Positions 1 through 4,882 of a stretch of 5,006 nucleotides of DNA are shown here, piece by piece. The stretch is taken from assembly GCA_031279525.1 (NCBI GenBank), contig JAITIH010000260.1, positions 1 to 5,006 on the forward strand, written 5' to 3'. Origin of the DNA: Deltaproteobacteria bacterium (lineage in GTDB: Bacteria > Desulfobacterota > Desulfarculia > Adiutricales > Adiutricaceae). Below the pieces are notes generated by a model. It saw nothing but the letters and a program-made list of their open reading frames with translations, had not been told where the DNA came from and searched no databases. The translations under genes were made by a program, and so were the position numbers. The stretch's first letter is position 1. The number at the start of each line of letters is the position of its first letter.

Positions 1-441
1 GGTCAGGTCGGCGGAATGGGCATTTCCGGCGGCCTTTTTCAGGGAAAATCGCTATCGCGATTGGATTTCGCGGGCGACGCGCGAAAGGCCAAAAATGGCG
101 GCGCGTCCGTTAAAAATCGGTTTAGCCCATATTTTTCTAAGGGCCAATACGGCAAAATGGCGTCGAAGGGGCCTTACGGCCATGAGAGGCCCTAAAGCCA
201 AGGTTCGTTCTGGATCAGGCGCCAAGACGCGCCCGTTAATGGCTTTAAAGGCCCTTATGGCCCTGGCCTCAATAACCATTAATATAGATATAAGGCGGGC
301 GGCCTTGCGGTTTTGGGGCTGGCCCCAGGGCCCCGTTTGGGGTTTAGTTTGGGCGAGCCTCCTTTCCCCTTTAAAGGGCTGAGCCTTTTGGCTTTAGAGC
401 TTTGGGGATCGGTTCAGTTAGGGCCCCCGTAAGCTTTGGCT

Positions 442-466
442 AGCCGCGGCGCGAGGCGCCACGGCT
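442..466. other. GC-rich interrupted hairpin
   Basis: The arms AGCCG-C-GGCGC and GCGCC-A-CGGCT can pair over ten base pairs with one internal C/A mismatch and a GAG loop. No T-run follows on either strand, so it is not a standard intrinsic terminator. Its role is unknown. Confidence 0.4.
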
Positions 467-525
467 TTGGGCCGACGACGGCCTTAGCCGCCCGTTAGGG
501 GGCGAAAGGACCGAGACTGGCGAGC

Positions 526-705
526 CTTAGGAAAAATGGGATTTTGTCAATAGCGGTTTTTGGTCGTCATGGCTCCTTTTTTTGGCTAAAGCCCTAAAAT
601 CGACAAGGGCGCCGTTTAATTGGCGACGGTTTAAAGGCGAACCCGCCTTTAGGGAGGCGACGAAACCGAGGCCAGGCCCGAAAAAGTCGGTATATTTTTA
701 GCCTT
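526..705 (+). repeat. Diverged copy of a dispersed noncoding repeat (left copy)
   Basis: This stretch shares ordered landmarks with 4191-4434. Both begin with CTTAGGAAAAATG (526-538 and 4191-4203). Both then carry a GG plus T-run at 555 and 4288, a second T-run, an AGGCC segment followed by an A-run, and a TATATTTTT block ending in GCCT (690-704 and 4418-4434). The distance from the GG/T-run to the GTATAT block is 135 bases here and 130 on the right. This copy lacks about 65-70 bases between the first landmark and the T-run, including the 40-base repeat seen on the right. It looks noncoding, and no terminal inverted repeats or transposase are visible. Confidence 0.45.
632..651. other. Perfect 8-bp hairpin
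   Basis: TAAAGGCG and CGCCTTTA flank the loop AACC, giving a perfect eight-base-pair stem. It overlaps the word ACGGTTTAAAGGCG (626-639), which recurs at 3694-3707. There is no T-run on either side, so no terminator call is made. Confidence 0.45.
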
Positions 706-727
706 ATTGGAAGGCCTTCCAGTAAGG
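702..727. other. 26-base palindrome downstream of dotG
   Basis: The arms CCTTATTGGAAGG and CCTTCCAGTAAGG are reverse complements except for one position, which can form a G-U pair in RNA. The structure lies about 180 bases beyond the dotG stop in the direction of transcription. Read on the minus strand, it is followed by CTAAAAATATA and only later by a run of five T, so it is not a textbook intrinsic terminator. It could cap the 3' end of the dotH-dotG transcript or be a protein-binding palindrome. Confidence 0.45.
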
Positions 728-781
728 GGAAAGTTTTAGCGCGGCTCGCGCCGCTAATGAGCGGGGAGAGTCCTTATGGGT

Positions 782-795
782 CGCGCCAAGGCGCG
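782..795. other. Short GC-rich palindrome
   Basis: CGCGCC and GGCGCG flank a central AA, so a hairpin of about five pairs is possible. It lies about 110 bases beyond the dotG stop. No T-run follows on the minus strand. It is listed only as a structured element in the dotG 3' region. Confidence 0.3.
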
Positions 796-904
796 GGGTT
801 AAACGAGGACGGGGAATTAAGCCGAAAGGTTCGCGATGAGTCGTGGCCTTATGGGGTTATGGAAGTCCGTCGCAAAGGCAAAAGGGCATTAGGTCATGTC
901 GCTC

Positions 905-2113
905 CTACTTAAACGTCGAGGGCCCTAAGGGTTGGCCGACGCTGAGGATTAGGATCCCCAAAGGCTGGCCGGCGTTAACGTGGACGGTGGGCGGCCGATC
1001 GAACCCTTTCCTAAATTGCTCCCCGGCCGCTCGGCCGACTTGGCCTAAAGCCTCCAAAGAAGCGTCGGCCACGGTTTTTTCCGGCCGGTCCTCGAACAGG
1101 ATCTCCCCGTTGGAGTAGACTCGCCCGCCTCGGTCGCCTAAGGCCGTCCCAAACCCTTCCAAAAAGCCCGAGGCTAACAGACCGCCCCACCTTTGGAAAA
1201 AGTGGCTATCCACTCGCGAGGCGATGGCCGCTTTCGAGGTTTTAGGGTCGACCGCCAAGGCTTCTAAGGCCAAGGCGGGTCCATCCACGGGGATCAGGCG
1301 ATTAAAGGTCAAGACGGCCCCGGTTTCGCCTTTGTCGAATTTGCCCAAAAGTTTAGCCCCCTTTAATGGCCCCAAAGTCACGGCGGCCAGGGCCGGAGTC
1401 GGGACGTCGCTGTCCACGGCTAAGGTTAAGGAGGCGGCCAATAGGTCGCCTGGCCTTAAAGCCGGCCCTAGGGCCGTTGGCCGGGCCTCTTCCTGGGCCG
1501 AACTTAGGGCCTTGGCTTCTGGGATGGCCACCGTCGGGGCGGAAAGGGGGCCGGCGGAGCCGGCCAGGATCGACTTTAAATCGAGCTGGATGGCTTTTTT
1601 AAGGTCAAAGCCAAGGCTAGGCTCCAAAGGCAAAGCCGGGGCCGGCTCCGGCTCGACCGGGCGGCCGTGGGGGGCCGGGGCCACTTTAACCGGGAGAGGC
1701 GGCCTTGCCGGCCTTTCTGCGTCGAAAGCGGGGCTTAGAGGCGCCGCTTCGCTGGCTAACGCGGGCCGGCCTAGGGCGAGCCCGACCGGGGTGGGGACGA
1801 ACGAGCTTCCGTCCTGGGCGGCCGCCTCGGCGTTAGCCGCGTTTTGCTCCTCAATGAGGCGGTTGTAATCGGGCGTCCCCAATCCCCCCACTTCCGCCTC
1901 CACGGTATTGGGGATTAGATCGACCACGGTTAAAAGGTCGGTGGCTGACCTTATGGGGTCGGCCAGCCGTTGGAAGCCAAAGTAAAGACCTCCGGCGAAA
2001 ATGGCCAGCGCGACTATTATCGTGAGGCCTCGAGGGACGTTCCTTAGGGCCTCGGCTAGCCGATTAAAGTTAAGGCTCGCGAACAGCGAAAAGGGGAATA
2101 GTCGGGTTCTCAT
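905..2113 (-). CDS. dotG: Type IVB secretion system core protein DotG/IcmE (TraO-like, VirB10-type C-terminus)
   Basis: This 402-residue protein is the DotG/IcmE/TraO component that connects the inner membrane to the outer-membrane pore of I-type conjugation and Dot/Icm systems. The N-terminus has about 29 cytoplasmic residues, then one membrane segment (about 30-48, TIIVALAIFAGGLYFGF). Next comes a DotG-type motif, TPDYNRLIEEQ (80-90), and an Ala/Pro-rich periplasmic linker (about 108-168). The VirB10-like domain runs from about 220 to 392, with PGDLLAASLTLAVDSD, LTFNRL and LAVDPKTSKAAIASRVDSHFF. The likely pore helix is QRWGGLLASGFLEGFGTAL (308-326), and the end matches the family (RPPTVHVNAGQPLGILIL). 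It is far shorter than Legionella DotG (over 1000 residues) and lacks that protein's long repeat-rich middle, so it resembles plasmid TraO in size. The ATG overlaps the dotH stop as ATGA, which suggests translational coupling. No strong ribosome binding site precedes it. The family call is from recognised motifs, not a search. Confidence 0.9.
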   Translation of the reverse strand: MRTRLFPFSLFASLNFNRLAEALRNVPRGLTIIVALAIFAGGLYFGFQRLADPIRSATDLLTVVDLIPNTVEAEVGGLGTPDYNRLIEEQNAANAEAAAQDGSSFVPTPVGLALGRPALASEAAPLSPAFDAERPARPPLPVKVAPAPHGRPVEPEPAPALPLEPSLGFDLKKAIQLDLKSILAGSAGPLSAPTVAIPEAKALSSAQEEARPTALGPALRPGDLLAASLTLAVDSDVPTPALAAVTLGPLKGAKLLGKFDKGETGAVLTFNRLIPVDGPALALEALAVDPKTSKAAIASRVDSHFFQRWGGLLASGFLEGFGTALGDRGGRVYSNGEILFEDRPEKTVADASLEALGQVGRAAGEQFRKGFDRPPTVHVNAGQPLGILILSVGQPLGPSTFK

Positions 2114-2349
2114 GGCTGTTGGCCGTCTCCATGGCGGACGCGAGCCAAATTCACCCGGAAGAGGCCACCGTCGCTTTGGACGACGATTTCGCTGACCGGC
2201 GAGATTTCGTAGACCGAGTACCCGCCAGGGCTAGTGGCCCGCTCCGACCAAATCGGCCAGCGCACGAGCAAAGGGGTTCGGACGTAAATGGGCCCGCCCC
2301 CGGTTTTTTGAAAGATTAAGCTGTCCCCTAAGGCCGGCTCGGTCGGCAA
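2110..2349 (-). CDS. dotH: C-terminal part of DotH/IcmK, out of frame with the upstream part
   Basis: This 79-codon frame encodes the conserved end of DotH/IcmK/TraN: LGDSLIF, then IYVRTPLLVRWPIWSE, then YSVYEISPVSEIVVQSDGGLFRVNL, matching the family pattern of a β-rich outer-membrane core domain. It begins at a TTG with no ribosome binding site before it and overlaps the upstream dotH frame by 22 bases. It is therefore best read as the continuation of dotH after a -1 shift (or one added T) at the T5 run at 2348-2352, not as a separate gene. Joined in this way, the protein would be about 423 residues and read through ...GRFLPTEPALGD.... It ends with TGA inside the dotG ATGA overlap, so ribosomes must read this frame to couple efficiently to dotG. 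The domain shows no further damage. Confidence 0.8.
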   Translation of the reverse strand: MPTEPALGDSLIFQKTGGGPIYVRTPLLVRWPIWSERATSPGGYSVYEISPVSEIVVQSDGGLFRVNLARVRHGDGQQP

Positions 2350-3380
2350 AAACGGCCGTCGCCGGGGTCGCGGCCCTCTAAAAGGTCGTAGGCCGTCGAA
2401 AGGCCCGGGGTCAGGCTAACTCCGGCCTCGTTGGAGGTCGGCCGGTTGGCGTTTCGGATTTGGAAGTTGACCAGGCCGTCCACCTGGCGGTTGGGGTCCA
2501 CCCCGGAGGCGATCTCCAGGCGGATCATTAAAGGTTGGTCTAAACCTTTAAGGCCCACGACCAGGTTGGAGTGACCGTGGTGGGCGAGAGGGGAAACCAG
2601 GATCTGGTGCTCCGCCCCAGTTAGGATCTCGGCGTTAAAGAGCGAGCCACTGCCTAAGGCGTTGGAAGTCACGGGCCAGGGCTGGCCGCTGGGGGTGGTG
2701 AAAACCAAGGCCGTGACCAGCCCTGGGGTGAGGGTGACTTTAGGGGGATCTAGGCCTGGGGCCACCCGAAAGGCGACCGCGCGGCTGGCTAAAGAGCCGG
2801 GCGGGGAGTCGCTTAAAGCTTTGGCCCGGGTGTCGATCTTGGCCCGGAAGGCCTTAATCTCTTCCGGGGAAAGCGGCAAAAGCTCGGTGGCGATCTCGTC
2901 GAAGAACTTGCTGGTTAGCTCGGAGAGTAAATTTAAAGGATCGGCGTCCTTGGTCGGGGCCGCCGTCGATTTAGGCCCCGAGGGCTTGAGGGCGAAAGGC
3001 CTGGTCGCCGGGTCGCCGCCCTCGGGCGGATTTAAGGCGGGGTTAGGGGTGGGCGACGGGCTAACCGAGGGGGCCATAGTGGCCGGATCGCCGGCCGACG
3101 TTGGGCTAGCGGGCGAGGCGCCTGGCTCTTCGGCGGGGACGCTCTGCGAGTCCGGGCTTAGGGCGGAGCCCTGGGCGGCGAAATCCGCTAGCGGCTCTAA
3201 GGTGGGCTCGGCCGTCGCCGTCTCGGCGGTCTTGGGGACCGGTGTGAAAAGGAAAGCCTTTTCTTTGGCTTGGGCCGGGCTTAGGCAGGCGAGGGCGGCA
3301 AATATAATGGTTATCGCCGCTAAGCGAAGGGAACGGAAAATTCCGCCGATGACGGAACCATTAGAATGAGAGCAAGACAC
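2328..3380 (-). CDS. dotH: Type IVB secretion system core protein DotH/IcmK (TraN-like), N-terminal part, frameshifted
   Basis: DotH/IcmK/TraN is an exported component of the outer-membrane core complex of I-type secretion systems. The GTG at 3380 is preferred over the TTG at 3392 because GGAGG lies five bases before it, and the TTG would overlap that site. The protein starts with a signal peptide: basic RSLR, a hydrophobic stretch (20-33), and cleavage after SPAQA at residue 38. A Pro/Ser/Ala-rich linker follows (about 80-147), then a helical region with LPLSPEEIKAFRAKID (about 168-183). The DotH core comes next: PPKVTLTPGLVTALVF, SGQPWPV, HSNLVVGLKG and LVNFQIRNANRP (about 212-313). The linker is long and low in complexity. 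The frame ends prematurely at TAG after GRFCRPSRP, while the missing conserved C-terminus lies immediately on in the -1 frame. The family call is firm. Whether the gene works depends on the frameshift. Confidence 0.85.
   Translation of the reverse strand: MSCSHSNGSVIGGIFRSLRLAAITIIFAALACLSPAQAKEKAFLFTPVPKTAETATAEPTLEPLADFAAQGSALSPDSQSVPAEEPGASPASPTSAGDPATMAPSVSPSPTPNPALNPPEGGDPATRPFALKPSGPKSTAAPTKDADPLNLLSELTSKFFDEIATELLPLSPEEIKAFRAKIDTRAKALSDSPPGSLASRAVAFRVAPGLDPPKVTLTPGLVTALVFTTPSGQPWPVTSNALGSGSLFNAEILTGAEHQILVSPLAHHGHSNLVVGLKGLDQPLMIRLEIASGVDPNRQVDGLVNFQIRNANRPTSNEAGVSLTPGLSTAYDLLEGRDPGDGRFCRPSRP
2348..2352 (-). other. Frameshift site in dotH at a run of five T
   Basis: On the minus strand the codons read GGC CGT TTT TGC, and the frame stops 20 bases later. 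One extra T, or a -1 slip of the Phe tRNA on TTT, would give GGC CGT TTT TTG CCG ACC and restore the conserved C-terminal domain. The phenylalanine tRNA could re-pair perfectly after slipping. The A-site codon could not, so this is not a canonical X XXY YYZ tandem-slip heptamer. A homopolymer sequencing error or a recent one-base deletion is as likely. Confidence 0.75.
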
Positions 3381-3385
3381 GGATG

Positions 3386-3390
3386 CCTCC
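3386..3390 (-). promoter_or_regulatory. dotH ribosome binding site
   Basis: GGAGG stands five bases before the GTG at 3380. It fixes that start and argues against the TTG at 3392, which overlaps it. Confidence 0.7.
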
Positions 3391-3496
3391 AAAAAAGATT
3401 TAGCCCCAAAGCTTTTTCCTAGTTTCTCTGGAAATCGCGCCCTTTAGACCATAATTAGGACGAAAGGGTTGGGCGGTGGCGTTCCAAGAAAATCTT

Positions 3497-3506
3497 GAGG
3501 CGCCTC
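3497..3506. promoter_or_regulatory. Palindrome at the dotH transcription start, possible operator
   Basis: GAGGCGCCTC is a perfect ten-base palindrome. It begins roughly eight bases beyond the predicted -10 box of the dotH promoter, so it covers the start of the transcript. More GAGG half-words lie at 3508-3511 and 3531-3534. It could be a repressor site or a small 5' hairpin. No regulator is identifiable. Confidence 0.4.
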
Positions 3507-3514
3507 TGAGGACT

Positions 3515-3542
3515 ATTATATGCATTTTTTGAGGTTTGTAAA
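3515..3542 (-). promoter_or_regulatory. Predicted sigma70-type promoter of dotH-dotG
   Basis: On the minus strand, TTTACA (3542-3537), a 16-base spacer and a perfect TATAAT (3520-3515) form a close match to the housekeeping consensus. Transcription would start near 3508 and leave a leader of about 130 bases before the dotH GTG. The upstream DNA is A/T-tract rich, which often helps such promoters. The promoter points at dotH with no gene between. Confidence 0.65.
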
Positions 3543-3652
3543 GGGGGTAAAACGCAATTTTTCAGAAAAAATTTTTTTGCGAAAATTTTGCCATCTATAT
3601 ATTGTGGTCGGTCTCAGATATGCCTTACAGCTAAATTAAAATTCCCTCAAAA

Positions 3653-3671
3653 AGCGAAAATAAATTTCGCT
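3653..3671. other. Perfect 7-bp hairpin in the AT-rich block
   Basis: AGCGAAA and TTTCGCT flank the loop ATAAA. AAAATTTTT follows on the plus strand, but the stem is weak and the T-run is not adjacent, so a terminator call is not justified. Confidence 0.35.
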
Positions 3672-3973
3672 AAAATTTTTAAAAGTGGAGGAAACGGTTT
3701 AAAGGCGCTAAAAAAGCCAATTTGAGTCCAGACGGCTGGATAAATAGGCGTAAGAACGCGTGAGAAATTTTTTTAACCCCCCCGAAAAAAATTTTTATTT
3801 TCAGAAAAAAAATTTTAACCCAAGGCTCATGTGAGCATAATTTGTAATTGAATAATAATTGTTATCCCAGATTACCTGTAGTTACGTATGAGCCGCTGAA
3901 CCTGAGATTTTTGATGGCCAAAAAATTTTTTTTAAATTTTTTTACCTACTACATCTTGTATTTTGCCATCTGG

Positions 3974-3996
3974 TTTTTTGGCCGCGAGCCAAAAAA
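3974..3996. other. Perfect 9-bp inverted repeat
   Basis: TTTTTTGGC and GCCAAAAAA flank CGCGA. The T-run is on the 5' side of the stem and the A-run on the 3' side on both strands, the reverse of an intrinsic terminator. It ends two bases before the first 40-base repeat and could mark the edge of the repeat region. Confidence 0.45.
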
Positions 3997-3998
3997 GG

Positions 3999-4039
3999 GT
4001 TAAGATCCGTGCTTTACGGAAGGATTTGTTGGCAAGTTA
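3999..4039 (+). repeat. 40-base direct repeat, copy R1
   Basis: This copy starts GTTAAGATCCGTGCTTTA and ends GTTGGCAAGTTA. It differs from R2 (4203-4242) by two substitutions and one inserted base. Inside it, TCCGT and ACGGA can pair around GCTTT; in R2 the same stem keeps pairing through a G-U. It heads a longer degenerate unit. Confidence 0.75.
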
Positions 4040-4102
4040 GATTTTATGATATGGTCAATCTGCGTTGACGAAAGCGTCGAAATGGCTAAGTCGAGTCGTT
4101 AA

Positions 4103-4165
4103 GCGAGAGGGCAGGGAAAATTTTTTTGGGACCATGCCGGCCTCGCTATTGGCGACAATTTTTTT
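4103..4165 (+). repeat. Degenerate block repeat, copy 1
   Basis: From GCGAGAG through a T-run, a GC-rich middle with GGCC and TCGC, then GGCGA and a run of seven T, this 63-base block aligns with 4271-4330 almost without gaps. It follows R1 by 104 bases. In one plus frame both copies encode loosely similar peptides, but substitutions are mostly non-conservative, so I treat it as noncoding. Confidence 0.5.
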
Positions 4166-4202
4166 GGTCAGGCGGCCAAACGCCTTACGACTTAGGAAAA
4201 AT

Positions 4203-4242
4203 GTTAAGATCCGTGCTTTATGGAAGATTCGTTGGCAAGTTA
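4203..4242 (+). repeat. 40-base direct repeat, copy R2
   Basis: This copy is nearly identical to R1, starting 204 bases further on. Its internal stem reads TCCGT/ATGGA, with one G-U pair in place of the G-C of R1. It is followed, as in R3, by the word GGTTAGCCG within about 20 bases. Confidence 0.75.
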
Positions 4243-4270
4243 TAAGCAATGACGCGGTTAGCCGGCGTTG

Positions 4271-4330
4271 GCGAGAGCGCGGGGGATGGTTTTTTGCGAT
4301 CTGGCGGCCATCGCGGCGGGCGATTTTTTT
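4271..4330 (+). repeat. Degenerate block repeat, copy 2
   Basis: The 60-base counterpart of 4103-4165, with the same order of GCGAGAG, first T-run, GGCC, TCGC, GGCGA and second T-run. It follows R2 by 68 bases, so about 36 bases have been lost here or gained in unit 1. Confidence 0.5.
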
Positions 4331-4534
4331 AGGGATCCGGCGGTCCCCGCGAGGAGCGTTTTTATGGGTTTTCGCCCCAGACGCCCCTAAGGCCTCCTTC
4401 GTGGGAAAAAAGCGCCCGTATATTTTTTAAGCCTAAAGCCGTCTTTGGGCCTATATTCATCCTAAATCTCGCCCTGGCTACCCAAAGGCTGCTATGGCCT
4501 TACGTAAAATAAGTCGGAAATCCGCTGGAAATAG

Positions 4535-4577
4535 GCTAAAATCCGCGCCTTAGGAAGAGTTCCGTTGGCCAACAAAT
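4535..4577 (+). repeat. 40-base direct repeat, copy R3 (diverged)
   Basis: GCTAAAATCCGCGCCTTA, then GGAAGAGTTCCGTTGGCCAA, aligns with R1 and R2 over its whole length but with many substitutions. The GGTTAGCCG word follows, and a GGGACGATTTTTTGGGG segment further on (near 4660) matches the second T-run of unit 2. This supports a third, worn copy of the whole unit. Confidence 0.5.
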
Positions 4578-4702
4578 AGTTCGACACGATTAGTCGGTTA
4601 GCCGAACAAGCGGGGCCATCGGCTCTTTTAGTTGCGCCTCCAATCCTTATAAGGTGGCGGGGACGATTTTTTGGGGCGCGACGCCAAATTGAGACGGGTC
4701 CT

Positions 4703-4850
4703 GGTCGATTGGTTAAAATGGGCCTAAGGTCGATGGGTTAAAATCGTTAGAGTTGGATTCGTTAAAGCGGGCGGCGGCGGATTCGTTAAAATGGTTCGAG
4801 GCGGACTCGTTAAAGCGAGTGGCGGCCGAATTTTTAAAAGTGGCGTTTTT
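4703..4850 (+). repeat. Degenerate tandem repeat, period about 24 bases, six units
   Basis: Units begin near 4703, 4728, 4755, 4779, 4803 and 4827. The best three (4755-4826) are exactly 24 bases each, with core GGATTCGTTAAAGCG or GGACTCGTTAAAGCG followed by a GGCGGC-like end. The outer units are less regular. The period is a multiple of three, so two plus frames stay open. One gives an eight-residue pattern (DSLKRAAA, DSLKWFEA, DSLKRVAA) ending at TGA 4873-4875, but it has no credible start or ribosome binding site. The array stops right at the promoter that follows. Confidence 0.65.
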
Positions 4851-4854
4851 AGTC

Positions 4855-4882
4855 TTGACATGTTTTATAATGTGAGTATTAT
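4855..4882 (+). promoter_or_regulatory. Strong sigma70-type promoter pointing off the right edge
   Basis: TTGACA (4855-4860), a 16-base spacer and TATTAT (4877-4882) match the housekeeping consensus at 11 of 12 positions. A perfect TATAAT at 4866-4871 is only five bases from the -35 and so is not its partner. Transcription would start near 4889-4890 and run rightward. No complete gene fits before the window ends, so the target lies beyond 5006 or begins in the last bases, for example at ATG 4979-4981 region, for which no ribosome binding site is evident. Confidence 0.6.

Larger units (their letters stand above)
1..904. other. Long region downstream of dotG without a convincing gene
   Basis: I see no gene I can support here. 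All three plus frames are open at the left edge. The frame starting at base 1 stays open to a TAA at 193-195, and the frame starting at base 2 runs to a TGA at 380-382. Either could be the tail of a gene entering from the left, but neither translation resembles a family I recognise, and simultaneous openness of several frames is common in GC-rich DNA. The rest is rich in GGCC, TTAA and CCTAA words, with several palindromes and one diverged copy of a repeat also seen right of dotH. Dot/Icm genes that might be expected next to dotG, such as dotF/icmG, are not recognisable. Confidence 0.55.
3521..3998. other. AT-rich intergenic block with A/T tracts, no gene
   Basis: No coding frame is supported here. 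The composition falls abruptly from GC-rich coding DNA to runs of six to nine A or T. The word TTTTCAGAAAAAA occurs near 3560 and 3799. ATTTTGCCATCT occurs exactly at 3585-3596 and 3960-3971. GGCTCAT (3824-3830) and ATGAGCC (3888-3894) form a seven-base inverted pair. GGCCAAAAAA (3916-3925) is inverted at 3974-3983. Such tracts are likely to be bent and easily melted. A silencer, an upstream activating region or an origin-like element are all possible, but no clear DnaA boxes or iterons are visible. Confidence 0.5.
4191..4434 (+). repeat. Dispersed repeat, right copy (contains R2)
   Basis: This is the longer partner of 526-705. It begins with CTTAGGAAAAATG, includes R2 and the second block repeat, and ends in a TATATTTTTT block followed by AAGCCT. 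The matches are patchy but in the same order and at near-equal distances from the T-run onward. No transposase or terminal repeats are visible. Confidence 0.45.

Noticed and set aside
52..279. 75-codon minus-strand frame
   Set aside because: It has no ribosome binding site or recognisable motif, and it overlaps equally open plus frames.
95..382. Plus-strand frame with ATG at 95
   Set aside because: The frame is open from the left edge, the ATG lacks a ribosome binding site, other frames are open too, and the translation has low-complexity Arg/Ala/Gly character.
545..550. Minus-strand TTGACA as a promoter
   Set aside because: No acceptable -10 box lies 15-19 bases downstream.
1224..1868. 214-codon plus-strand frame inside dotG
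   Set aside because: It is the antisense shadow of the well-supported dotG. Its composition follows the GC-rich codons opposite and it shows no family motif.
2347..2349. Independent start of a separate small gene at the TTG
   Set aside because: No ribosome binding site precedes it, and the encoded sequence is the conserved end of DotH, so frameshift continuation is the simpler reading.
2662..3369. 235-codon plus-strand frame opposite dotH
   Set aside because: It lies antisense to the signal peptide, linker and core of DotH. It is a shadow without recognisable domains.
3974..3996. Intrinsic terminator
   Set aside because: The T-run precedes and the A-run follows the GC core on both strands, the opposite of a terminator.
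3999..4577. CRISPR array or integron attC sites
   Set aside because: The three repeats are unequally spaced by 200-330 bases and diverge strongly. The GTTAAG ends lack the paired core sites of attC, and no cas or integrase gene is present.
4753..4875. Small coiled repeat peptide encoded by the 24-base array
   Set aside because: There is only a TTG start without a ribosome binding site. Two frames stay open simply because the period is a multiple of three.
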